Part shown: in pieces, positions 45,245 through 55,624 of the stretch
Numbering within the stretch: the stretch's first letter is position 1
How the letters are laid out: the number at the start of each line of letters is the position of its first letter
Source of the DNA: Seiridium cupressi
Lineage: Eukaryota; Ascomycota; Sordariomycetes; Amphisphaeriales; Sporocadaceae
Direction of reading: 5' to 3'
NCBI GenBank assembly: GCA_036674765.1
Contig: JARVKI010000161.1
Span: 1-55,624, forward strand
Length of the DNA: 55,624 bases
The notes under the pieces: model-generated
Seen by the model: only the letters and a program-made list of their open reading frames with translations
Database searches by the model: none
Told to the model about the DNA's origin: nothing
Translations under genes and position numbers: made by a program

Positions 45245-47267
45245 CTAATCAAGCGGTACGAAACCCTCGTCTTTCCACTCAGTGCCATCGAACCAGACCT
45301 CTTTTACTCTCCTGGTGCCCCTGTCCTGAAAGAAACACCGGTTCATATCCTGTTCTCTGGACACCTGCACGTGGTCCTGATCCCAGGCGGCCTGTGTCAG
45401 GCACTCAATATCGGTTCCGAATTCTGCATTCCCCAGGGCATCATACGTCTCCGGGCCTTGCCAATCGTCGCCGTCCTGCCAGACCACCTGTATCATGCCC
45501 TGCTCATCCTGGTACAATATGTAGGTATTGACGCTATCGGCAGTGTATGGCCTCCCGACGACGAAAGCCCCGATCGCCGATTCGGCTGGAATGGATGTCG
45601 AAAGTGTCCCTTCGTTCCATGAAACACCGGTCACGGCGTCGCCCGAATAGTTTTTCATGGTGAGGCCGAGCTTGCCATCGTCGCTGCGGTACACGAAGCC
45701 GCCGTTGCTCTGGGAGGTCTGCGTGATGGGGAGGAGGGCAAGGTCCGTCCGTGGCGAGCCCAAAGTGTTCACACTCGTGTCATTGACCCACCACGGCTGT
45801 GAATCGTTGCTCATGTTCTGGCCAGGCATAAATGTCCAGCGAATCTGGTCGTTGTCTTTGTCCTGCGAGACGATGTAGGGGAAGTAACAGGAGATGCTCG
45901 AGTTCTCTGCTACTTCAAGAGGGTAGTCATTGATGGTGCTGGAGTGGCCTTTGGGGGGCGTCCTGTCATTCCAGAAATTAAATACCTGTCCCCGAATCCT
46001 AGAATTCGCGTCAAGGTAAAAAAGCTCGATTAGTTGCTTCAAGTGATTGAGATTAGTGCATGAAACAACCCGAGGAAATGAGAGGAAGTGCGCTTACGGG
46101 ATCATGACCCAAATACGCTCCAGCGGCAATGGATCCGTTGGGCATGGGCTCAAAGTCGAGAGTGTCTAGGGTGACGGGATCAGTCCAAGCCCCAACAGAA
46201 CTTGACTTGTCCATAAACCGCAGACGGTCATCTGGGTCCTGGAAAAAGAGCCGCAGACTGTAGTTGCCATTGCCGCCCCTGTATCCTGTGACTGCTAGTT
46301 TCGAGTTTTGTCTGATCGTTGTCAAGGTGGTTGTTGATGTGGCGTTGTCGCTGTTGAGGTTTGATCCACCGTGCTCGTGGTTGTTGCTTTCACCAGAGGC
46401 CCTGCCGCCGAGAACGCCGCCAATAGTGGCGCCAATCACGATTAGGAGCCCAAGTATCCCGCCGACAATCCACCACTTTCGCGTCTGAGGATTTTTCCAT
46501 GAAGCTAGTGACCCGGTGCTCGGTTGTGATGTCATGTGTTCCTTCATGAAAGGCACTTCTGCGCTCCCCAGCAGAGTTGGCCGAGTGTCAGTGCCATGTG
46601 TCCATGCTGACGCTTGGCCATCTGAATACCGCGATGCTGCTTCGAGGGACGTATAAGAGTGTTGACTAGGATTATACGGGTGCAGGTTCCCGTTAGTGTC
46701 TGTGGGTTGAGCCCAGTAAACTTGTTCAGGATAGTTGCTTTGTGTAATGGTGGTAGTTGACTGCGACGTTTGTATCTGACCGTGAGAGGCAGCTGGAGGT
46801 TGCCAGCTCTGCTGGGGTTGCTCTGCAATTGGCTGGGAGTACTGATATTGTTGATCGACAGCATCTGGCAGCGGCGGCTCAATTTGCGGTTCCACTACAG
46901 CAGTTGGCTGCGACCAGTGCTGCGGATATACTATCGCGGCAGGTTGTGACCATGGATAAGCCTGTGAGGCAGAGAGCACGCCATCATGTTGCGCAGGGAC
47001 ATTGGCGGTATGTGTTGCATGTGTTGTATGTGAAATCGCTGGCAGAAACGCGGGCGCACTGTAATCTCCGTATAATCCTTTGCTGTTGTCTTGATGCACG
47101 AACTTCTGTTCGTCAGGCACCAGCTGTAACCCTGGTGTCCCTTGCTCGTCTCGCTGGGCTGGCACCTCCAAACCAGGTTGCTGGGTCCGCTGCTCGCGTA
47201 TCTTGGCCGCTCCCTCGGGGAAAAAATACTTGTTGTTGTCGAACAACGAGTCCTCATGGGACGCCAT
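45245..47267 (-). CDS. Membrane-anchored fucose-lectin-like protein
   Basis: Two exons (47267-46098 and 46036-45245) encode 653 residues. The N-terminal 260 residues are a cytoplasmic, Gln/Pro/Ser-rich low-complexity region with repeated WSQP motifs. One membrane helix lies at about 262-288 (KWWIVGGILGLLIVIGATIG) with no signal peptide, so a type II topology is likely. The outer part of about 330 residues resembles the fungal fucose-specific lectin propeller: LAVTGYRGGNGNYSLRLFFQ, then QLIELFYLDANSRIRGQVFN and IDSVNTYILYQ-like strands, and a closing VKEVWFDGTEWKDEGFVPLD. The 61-nt intron (GTAAGC to TTGAAG) restores frame. In secreted relatives this fold binds fucosylated glycans; here the sugar specificity is unproven. 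The arrangement suggests a glycan receptor or adhesin at the plasma membrane. Not all propeller blades are clear by eye. Confidence 0.75.
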
Positions 47268-48000
47268 CGTTAGGCACTATGCGCGACATAGCACGATCGT
47301 GTGAGGGAGGTTTGGTTTGTGCCAACAGGAAGAAGGGATCGCAGCGCCTTGCGTGCTGACGGAAATTCGAAGCTGATCAAAGCTGAGGAATGGCCCTGGG
47401 TCTAGGATGGATGACACAAATCCTAACGGCCAGCCGCAGCGTACCGTTTGCCGTTCGTCTGGGGCTGCGCCTCCTGCCAAGGACTTCCAGCCAACACTCT
47501 GCTAATTATATTGGGGTTCTGATTGGCCAGTATACTATGTTCCCTCAATGCGGTTAACTTGCTGCCCTACAGACTAGATCCCGGGACCCGCATCCTGCAA
47601 GGGGTTGCCAGTGCCCAGCGGGATGGGACCACTTTAGCCGAAATAAGCATAAGTGAGACGAAATCCCACTCGCGATCGTGATAGTTATATCACCATCGTT
47701 GACATTGGATTTGTGTATATGAACGACCCATTGCGACCCGAGGGACGACGTGACCCGCTGCGGGGATTTGTTTGGTGAAAAGACCATTGCATTTCACATG
47801 TCCTGTTCCGTGCTCAATTGTTATGGTGGCGATCAGTGCACACTAATCCCCGTTACCAATGGTAGAAAATCTCATAACCTCACTTTCTATTGAAGGATGG
47901 TATCATGACATAGCCGATATGTATTAGTTTTGGTGGGTCAAAGCTATGTACAGATTGTCGAACCGATGCATTGGCAGTGCGAGGAGCACTCGTCAGTCGT
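47268..48000. other. Intergenic, nothing supported
   Basis: The promoter of the lectin-like gene and the 3' flank of galactokinase. No domain or repeat is seen. Confidence 0.55.
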
Positions 48001-49609
48001 TCACGGCAATTTCCCGTCCGTCAACTTGAACACCGCACTTCCGTTCATTGGCCGACTAACGACAATTGCGGCCTCGAGATCCCTTTCGCTGAGGTTGCGT
48101 TTCGAGTAATACTTCTCGTGGAAGGCCTTCTTGATATCATCGACTTTGCTCGCAGGGGCAAGATGCACACTGCATCCTCCCCAGCCCGCACCCGTCAACC
48201 GACTGCCATAGCTTCCCGCATCACGTGCAATCTTGCACATCTCATCAATCTCAGGGCAACTGCACTCGTACAATTCTCGACACGAATCCTGAGTCGCGTT
48301 CATCAAGTCACCGAGCTTTTGGTTGTAGTCACTGGTGTCGTCCGAGGTTGAATGGTGCGATTTATCCTCCAGCAGGGTCAGGAACTGCAAGACTCGCACA
48401 GCTTCCGTGAAGACGTGTAGGGCTCGCTGCCTCAGCTTGAAGCGCTCTCCTCGCACCGGGAAGCTTGACATAAATTTCGACTTTATATCGTCCACGGTAG
48501 TTCCGGCGGCGGAGGCGACTTCGTCAAGCGTGTAGCCTTCCTCTCGAGTCAATGTCGACTTGGTAAGCTCGATCAACTCTGCCAGCTGATCCGGCATCGA
48601 TTTCTTGGTATCCTTGAAGTAGTTCGAGTGGAAGCCACGAAGGGATACGCCAAGCGGACCTGCATCCTTGGGGAGCTGACTACCCGATGCTAACTTGGCA
48701 TTCAAAACGGCAGCGGCCATGCTACATTCTACCACTCGAAGGTTATAGTGAATAGGGCCGGTGACCTGCTTGTTGGATTCGACGAAAGATTGTGCAACCA
48801 CAAAGATCAACTCCGGGTTGGTCTTGGGGAAGTAGACTGGCCTCGCGGAGAGTGACGGCGAGAATGAAACCAACAGAGCAGATCCTCTCTCCGAGAATAC
48901 CGATGCGGACTGGTCCATGCTGCATTTGTGTCAGTGACAGAGATCTGACAAGGCTGCGCGTGTTTGCTTACCCTCCCGAGTTGACGCCGACAGCGCGCTC
49001 ACTCACAATCGCAACCTCGGTCAGGTGCTTCTTGTCCACATCCTTCTCTCCGTTTGCTATCATGACGGCCAACGCGCTCGCACTCACGAACGCAGCACTC
49101 GAGCTGAGACCACCCCCAGCAGGCACCGTGCCGTCCATGAGGACCTGCATGCTCTTTGGCTTGAACTCGGCGCCATGCTTCTCCCTTAGTAGTTCCAGTG
49201 CGCCCCTCAAGCCGGCCTTGAAGTAATTCGTCCACTCGTGTTTCGTCGCATCTATCTCGACTTGGCCGTGCTCAAGCTCGAACTCGCGGGTCGGGAACCT
49301 CTGATCGTCTAGGTTCGCCAGCTTCAGCTTGTAAGTGTTGCCTCCCGTAGATGTGGCCTCGAGCTCGGTCGAGACAGCAATGATCACGTCGGGGGTCATG
49401 CCCATGGGCAGAACCGAGTAGAGGGAGTAGTCAATGTGTTCGCCGATAATGTTGACGCGACCCGGCGATCGTGCCACGAAGTCAGCCGGACGAGCATAGA
49501 GGGACTGGAATTTCTCGAGGAGCTTGTTCCATCGTACGCCTTGGTCCAGCAGCGACTGTTCCGTATAGATCTCCTGCAACGCAGTGACTTCTGGCACCGG
49601 CCCCGACAT
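48001..49609 (-). CDS. gal1: Galactokinase (Leloir pathway)
   Basis: Two exons (49609-48972 and 48919-48001) encode 518 residues, the usual length for fungal galactokinase. The galactokinase signature GRVNIIGEHIDY lies at 50-61. The ATP-binding loop of GHMP kinases is PAGGGLSSSAAF (163-174). The catalytic base is Asp215 in SGGMDQSASV, and the third GHMP motif is SRLTGAGWGG near 455. The 52-nt intron (GTAAGC to TGCAG) splits the second Gly of that SGGMDQ motif. The enzyme phosphorylates alpha-D-galactose at C1, the entry step of the Leloir pathway, in the cytosol. The frame stays open upstream to 50017, but MSGPVPEVTALQEIY is the family-like start. It can also act on galactose freed by the GH53 enzyme encoded at 20575. 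Confidence 0.96.
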
Positions 49610-52383
49610 GTTGAATCCTACTCTTGCGCGAGTATCGTGAATCTCAGGACTATTTGCAATAAAAAGCTCACTTTGACTTTGTGTGAATGTGCGAGTTTCT
49701 GTTGCGCCTCGGTTCGAGCTCTCGTCCAAGATTTGAGCTATTCGACTCCAAGTTCCACCAATGCCCCGCCTAATGTATGCTCTGGCTGAGTACCCCGCTC
49801 CAAGGTTCGTAATGATACGTTTCCCGTAAGGTTTTCCTACGGGAACTGCTATGTTAGGTATAGCAATCGCCGTAAGGGAGGGACTGGCTCTTGAGCAGAT
49901 CGCGCTACACTGTCGCGCTGTACGAAGGACGGAACAGGAAACAAGCAATAATGTGAGGTATTTGCTTCCGTTGGATAACCTGCTTGTACTGGCATCCACC
50001 TCTGGAGGGGTTGTCATGGAGCTTCCAAGCTACCCCGCGGTAATTGGTACCGACCCCAGAAGAGTCGGTGCCTTCCATGGTAGAAATTTGGCCATTATAC
50101 TAATGGGACAATGTAGTTAATCTATCGTTGGTTTGTGATTTTGCGGAAAAGAACCCGAAGCCGCTGAACACGTGACACTACTCTTGTGTCTTCAAAATTG
50201 AGATATAGCTGAAGGAGCCGCGCCTGGTCCTAGAACGGGACGGGACGCGCATTGGGCCTGTGATCTGGTACAGGTGCTGATCATGCGGGTCTTGCCGCAT
50301 TGTTGTGCCTGAGGGAGAACTCTCAATGCGCTTAAAGTCCATCTAAGGAGAACTCACTAATTTCACTAGAACCCGCGACTAGAGCATTCCCCGAGGCGAT
50401 CGGTCATTGTTGCGGGGATGAATTGACAGGTCATGCTGCTTCTCGAGTACAAAGAGGTATGAAAGCCTGAAGAGTTTGATGAACATGGAGTTGTAATGGG
50501 GATTCGTCACGGAGGATCACAGGTCACTCTCAATAGGTCTATTAGTCATGGCAGAAATCCTGGAAAGAAAAGAGTAAAAAAATAGACGTTGTCAGCTACC
50601 TGGCTAGCGTGCTCGACTGGTGCAAGCTAACTATGGGCTTTCCGTAATCTCTTTGCGGATTCATGCGATTGACTTTCCATATGTCCATGACTACCAGGAG
50701 CACGGCTTGCGGGACATGCTTGATGCTATTTATTCTATGATCTTATTTGAATGTGACCCACGTGGTACTCGTGGTATTGTTTAGTGCTCACATGTAGTAT
50801 ATAGCTCCTGGATGCACCTTTCGCAATATCATCTCCAGCCTGTCTATAGGAGCATAGCGGGTTACTCGCAGGGACCAAATCATCGAGGACCCGGCTTTGC
50901 TTCCGCTTTTTGGTACCCCCGAGTCCCTTGTTTTTCTTTGCGGCCCTCAGAGTGCTAAAATACAACAACGGACAATATGGTATCGACGAGATTGGTTAGA
51001 ACATGTCATTGTTGCGAATGAGGTAGTTCAAAGCTCGGGTCCATGCTGCACCCTAACGGATTTCTGTCTGAACTGAGTCAGTGCTGGGTCGATATGGGTT
51101 GGTTGGGGGTTGACCTTAGCTGAGGATCTTGGCCAGAAAGCCGACAAAGTCCAGTTGGCAAAGGTATATAGCTGGAAGAAATGAGTACTGTTAGATATGG
51201 GTTACTCTATGACCTTAGTGTTCAATAAATCCAGCGTTCCCATATACTATTTGTGATGTACCTCGGTGGTATGGTGTACTCTCAAGTATAAGAACTATCT
51301 AACTACTAGTAGTGACGGCCTCCCCACAACCCAGGATGCCTTACAGCATGTGCTGGGGCGATATCCCTCCTACAATTTGCTTTGTTCGGAAGTACTCCTG
51401 CACTACGGACACATGGCGTACATACAATTATATTGAGTGGAAATCAAAGTATGGGCTGCACGGCTTGAACCGCGTGGCAGACCTCGAGCGTGTCCGAATG
51501 CTGCTGATATTAAGGAGGGCAGCGAGGATGGTCCCCGGTGAGACTAGTGTACTTGAGTTCCATTAATCAATACTCAAGTGTGACGATTTGTATGGATTCT
51601 CTCTAGCAAATCGACATGACCTCGACAAAGGTTTTCTGTGCCTGTTCGCCATGATAGGCGAACAGGGAGTTCGCGATCCGGCCGTGGTGAAGTGGCGCAG
51701 TTTATTGGGGAGTAGTGACTCGCCGCTTTGCTACTGTTACCGTAAAGGCCATTCCTCGTTCATGGAGGGTAGCATGGGTGCGTCTTTGGACGGTTTGCGT
51801 GGGCGAGAATGGAGCGACAGTGACAGAGAAGCCGGCGGCGAATCTGGCGACGTCTGGGTGCAATTCACATCTTGGTCATGTTTCTCACATGTGCAAGTTA
51901 CGACACTGACGGATACATACTGGTAGTAATGCTGAACATTACTATGCCAACAAAATTCAATTTGCGACGTGGCCATAAAAGAGTATGCATTGTATATCCA
52001 GTGCTAATTTGTAGCTGTACATCAAGAGAGAGCTGGGGGCCTCACTAGATAGACCCTTGTCGGTCGCGATACAAGTGGAAAGAAAGCCCGTCGAATTGAC
52101 GGGTACTAGTTACTTGGACAAAGTCAACAAGCCGTGGATACAACCGGCTACTTACACCAAGACTGTCAGGACAGTTGCTCATGTAACAACTGTTAAAAGG
52201 TAAACCAAAAATAACGATTATTGCCTTGAAGATACGAAATGTCTGCTGGCTGGGGGCAATACATTCTTGCGCTAGATCTTTGGCCAGGCTTCTTGCATCC
52301 GTTATAGTCAGGCATAGGGAGATCAAGTCTAGATCAGGGCCCAGCACTGTCGGTTGTATGTACTCGTGTGGACTGTCAGCCAA
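49610..52383. other. Gene-poor region, left part
   Basis: The first several hundred bases are the galactokinase promoter. Beyond that only short frames occur on both strands, such as 112 codons at 51588-51926 (+), none with a domain. I see no splice-supported gene. Confidence 0.5.
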
Positions 52384-52494
52384 TTAGTGCTGCTCGGCTT
52401 CACTTCCGTAGAATAGACCATTGGAACGAAAAGAAATGTTTAGTGCTGCACGGCTTCACCTCCGTGGAATTGACCATTGAAATGAAAGGAAATG
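52384..52494. repeat. Diverged tandem duplication, two copies of 55 bp
   Basis: The first copy is 52384-52438 and the second is 52440-52494, both beginning TTAGTGCTGC. They differ at seven of 55 positions, mostly by transitions. Nothing coding is associated with it. Confidence 0.85.
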
Positions 52495-53806
52495 CTTAGC
52501 GTACATGCAGTCAAGACATGAGGGCGATGCCAGTTTCTTTTATGACTGTTGATTGATGAATTGGTGTGATCACTTCGGGTGGGTAATGACGATCGAATGG
52601 GGTCGGATGATGTATTAACAATCTACATACCTAACGTAGCCACTGCCCACGCAGATACTCACAAACCCATGGGCCATGGCAGAGCGCCCCGAATAGCCGT
52701 GCTATCAATGCGGGCAAAATGTACATGTAGCCTTTGCCTTCAAAAAGAAGAGTACTGCACCCTTCCCAGCTTCCTCGACGGTTGCATTCCCTCTGGTGTA
52801 CTTTTTGGTCCTTTCGAAGCTGCACTGAAAGAACAACTGCCCCACCCGAAACCCGTCGCTACTCAGAAACCCAATCAATACACAGCAAAATGATATCGAC
52901 AAATCGGTCCCCAGATTCCACATGAGCCTTGAGGTCTGATTTTCAAAGGACAGAGTGTTAAGAAGCACCATCTCTCTGGTTCCTCTGTGATGGAATAATC
53001 AAATATTTTATACAAACTTCGAATCCGAACCAAATTGCAACTCTCGATCGCTGCAAGCAAGGTACGCTGATTTCAACCGTTGTGTTCAAGTCCACGAACT
53101 CGAGTCTCGTCTCCCTTTACAGCCACATATACTGGTTTGTCGACTTGGATTCGCCATACATGTGCCAAGAAACCAAACACCATGTTGCTTGACAAAGCAG
53201 TTCAATCAACCCCGGGTAAGTTTCCCAGAACACCCCCAATGGTTTGTACTATCGTGAGGGTGATGTGGCTCTGTTGGCCGTCAATCCCAGTGATACGGTT
53301 CGTTCTATACGAATTGGAAATAACTGATTAAGTAGTGTTATACTGGGAGCAAAACTTGGTTCAGCGGTATTTCGTATATCAATGGCACTAGTCTATGATA
53401 CTGGTGTGCTCGAGACTACGCAAGTTGATTTCGCCATCGAACGTCAACTACGGCTTTAGCCGTTACATTACCGACATGTGTTTGTTCGCGTAGAGGAGAA
53501 GTACTTTTCAGAAACAAGCCATCATTCGTCAAACTCATCTTCGTATACCCTGCAAAACGCCATCGGAACGCCCCGAACATCAAAACTCCCTGGTATTATA
53601 TCAACCCGGTCGCGCTCTGGGCACCAAGCCATCAACGTCAGAAGAATTTGCTCACACGAGCGGCTGCTCCTAACCACGAACTCCATTGGTCAATAAAAGT
53701 CGGGATCAAGCGACACTCCAGCACTTGGACATGCCAATCTTCCCTCTGAAGCTGAATACAAGTCGGATCCCGCCCGACGCCATACTGTACTCGCAGCACC
53801 TGGTCG
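52495..53806. other. Gene-poor region, right part
   Basis: About 1.3 kb with short chance frames only. The last part is the 3' flank of the bZIP gene. Confidence 0.5.
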
Positions 53807-54466
53807 TTAGCGGATTTGCGACGCTGCTGTCTTGATATAGCTTTGGATGGGAGGGTAGTCGCAAGTTCCATGCTTAAGGATTTCGTTCTTCAGGTGCAGT
53901 ACCTCGTTACGGAGTTGCGCTGCCGAGTCTTGAAGGATTGCGTTCTGAACCTGCAACATTCTCCGCCGCTCTTCTAGTTGCTGCTCTTCGGCCTTCTTCT
54001 TTCTACGGCATTTGCTAGCGGCTACACGATTCTTTTCCCTGCTGAGGTCGCTAGATGGAAAGGCTACTGAGATGGAGTCGGAAGTGCTTCGGCGCTTCTT
54101 TTTCGATCGAGTTCCGGTAGATGTCACAATGCTCGACAAATCAGTATGAGGTGTGTTTTCTGATTCAGGTGTCTACGTGACACACACGAATCGTCAGCAA
54201 AAAGCATTTTCTGACGTGAGTAAAAATGGTATTCCACTTACACTGCTGGTTTGGCCTTCCCAATCAGGTTCGTGTTTGACATCCTCCATTTCCACCATGG
54301 TATTGTATAAATCAGAAGGTGCTAATGAGCCCTGCAGCGATGATAAGCCGCTGGGCGGCAGCATGTTCATACCATAATGTGTCGAGAAGTCGTCTGTGGT
54401 GTATGCCCGTATTTGGTCAGACTCGAGTAGAGCGGTCGATTCGTTGGGGGACCAGTAGTCCATCAT
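53807..54466 (-). CDS. Small bZIP transcription factor
   Basis: Two exons (54466-54242 and 54172-53807) encode 196 residues. The basic region is SREKNRVAASKCRRKKKAEE (119-138), with the N-x-x-A-A-x-x-C-R pattern of ATF/CREB-type bZIP proteins. A leucine zipper follows with heptad positions in RRRMLQVQNAILQD, AAQLRNEVLHLKNEIL. After it comes a short tail with HGTCDYPPIQSYI. The N-terminal 75 residues are acidic and likely an activation region. The 69-nt intron joins TSS to TPESENTPHT in frame. The frame stays open upstream without an ATG, so I chose the double ATG at 54466. TGACGT half-sites for this type of protein occur inside its own intron (54212-54217) and upstream at 54672-54677, which would allow self-regulation. 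Confidence 0.88.
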
Positions 54467-54830
54467 CGATGCTCGAATTCGTCGAGTTATAGCTCGAGAA
54501 TAATTATGAGAGGTGTACTCAACGGCCGAGAAAGGGAATTGCAATTCAGGCCAAAGACCAGAGGAGGTATGGTGTGTGAGTATGTATGTGCCAGATGGCA
54601 AACGGGGCTGCGGCTCCGGAAGAGTTTGGGAAGAATCGTACTTCAAAGACGTGCAGCTAGATGCGGGGCTGTGACGTGCTGGCCGAAAGACGTGCCGTAC
54701 AGTACAAGAAAGCTCGCTGCTTAAAGAGCTTCACAACGCTCTAGTGCGTATTTGGGGCTTGAGAAGATGGGGGTGCTTCAGTGTAATAGTAATAAGTGGG
54801 ATCACTAATTATGTAGAGAAGAGTGGCGAA
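54467..54830. other. Promoter of the bZIP gene and boundary to RIP-ed DNA
   Basis: This is normal-composition sequence between the bZIP start codon and the RIP-saturated block. The last TG occurs near 54824, so the transition takes only a few bases. Confidence 0.6.
54672..54677 (-). promoter_or_regulatory. CRE half-site upstream of the bZIP gene
   Basis: TGACGT, about 205 bp upstream of the bZIP start codon. ATF/CREB-type bZIP proteins bind this core. A single hexamer could also occur by chance. Confidence 0.35.
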
Positions 54831-55624
54831 ACTATATATAACTTAAAATATACCCCTTTTATATTACTTAAAAAATAATATAAACCGCGTTAAAATTATA
54901 ATTTTATTTAAAATATATTATAAAACGAAAATAAAGTTTAATTAATTAAATTTAATATAAAATAATAAGGTTATAACGCGTTTTTATTAATTAAAAATTA
55001 AATAATTTATAAAATTATTTTTAATAAAAAGTTAATTTAAAACGCGTTTTATTTATATTTAAAACTCGTTTAAAATTAATTTAAACTTTTTAATATAATA
55101 TTAATATATTAATATTATATATATATTTAATTATTTAAATTTAACGATAATATTTTATAAAAAAATAAAAAATAATTTAAATCGATTTAAAATTAATTTA
55201 TATATTAATAACGATATATTTAATTTAAATATTATTAAAAACGTTTAATTTTATTAAAATATACTTATTTAAAATTTTATATTTTTATTATTATTTTATT
55301 ATTATTTTTTTAAAATCGGTTTTTTTATTATTAATTTAAATATTATTAAAATATAATAAATATATATTATTATTATAATAATTATAAAAATTATTTATTT
55401 ATAAATATATTTTAATAAAAAATTAATATATTACTTTTATAAATTATATAATTTTTTATAAAATATTTTAATTATAATTTATTATAAATATAAACTAAAA
55501 AAAAACCGAAGTAAAATAAATATTACTTTATAAATATAAATTAAATTAATAAAAAAAGGATAAATAAATACGGTTATATAAAAAGTAAATATATTAAATA
55601 CCGGTATAATAAAAATAAAGTAAA
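54831..55624. other. RIP-saturated AT-rich flank (right)
   Basis: I read all of this block for CA and TG and found neither in about 790 bp, although C and G still occur, mostly as CG (ACGCGT, ACGATA), CT, CC and GG. Complete loss of CpA and its complement with retention of CpG is the mark of RIP, in which C in CpA is converted to T, and it is not the pattern of CpG methylation decay. The ancestor cannot be recognised. The window ends inside it. Confidence 0.88.

Noticed and set aside
49610..50017. Upstream extension of the galactokinase frame (136 more residues)
   Set aside because: Galactokinase homology begins at MSGPVPEV. The upstream part has irregular composition and is most likely untranslated leader.

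Overview
The window looks like nuclear DNA of a filamentous ascomycete (Pezizomycotina, most likely a sordariomycete). The evidence is short introns (mostly 50-70 nt) with GTRNGT donors and CTAAC/TACTAAC-like branch sites, typical filamentous-fungal families (modin-like protein, OTT_1508-like deaminase, DUF7707 GPI protein, GH53 galactanase, HSP30-type small heat-shock protein), and AT-rich ends carrying an extreme signature of repeat-induced point mutation (RIP). The species cannot be named from sequence alone. I read the exon structures by eye from splice sites plus frame and family continuity.

Layout. The ends (1-165 and about 54831-55624) are AT-rich blocks without a single CA or TG dinucleotide, so about 54.6 kb of normal-composition DNA sits between RIP-saturated flanks. 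166-4626 has no convincing gene. 4627-6742 (+) is a YTH-domain RNA-binding protein with a prion-like N-terminus. 8966-9676 (+) is an HSP30-like chaperone behind an array of heat-shock elements. 10986-12736 (+) is a broken amidoligase-like gene. 13293-14076 (-) is a DUF7707 GPI-anchored protein. 14077-20574 is a 6.5 kb gene-poor stretch.

The right-hand 34 kb is gene-dense. In order: GH53 endo-galactanase (20575-21746 +), a single-pass Cys-rich membrane protein with an SPI-motif tail (22228-23869 +), a modin-like protein (24910-27063 +), an F-box-like protein (27584-28405 +), a short-chain dehydrogenase (28540-29418 -), a secreted heme peroxidase with a 9-nt microexon (30266-32183 -), a SET/MYND protein (34189-35903 +), an Osh6-type oxysterol-binding protein (37030-38987 +), U2AF small subunit (39770-40399 -), an OTT_1508-like deaminase (41071-43315 -), a TDP2-like endonuclease/phosphatase (43654-44751 -), a membrane-anchored lectin-like protein (45245-47267 -), galactokinase (48001-49609 -), a 4.2 kb gap, and a small bZIP regulator (53807-54466 -).

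How the genes relate. Housekeeping genes (galactokinase, U2AF small subunit, lipid transfer, YTH reader) are interleaved with accessory ones: secreted or wall proteins and two families associated with non-self recognition or genetic conflict, modin and the OTT_1508 deaminase. There is no biosynthetic cluster and no mobile element with recognisable coding sequence. The most interesting items are the deaminase with three odd splice junctions, the modin-like gene, the decayed amidoligase in which every family-conserved acidic or His position I could align has been replaced, the membrane-anchored lectin-like sensor, and the exceptionally complete RIP signature at both edges.
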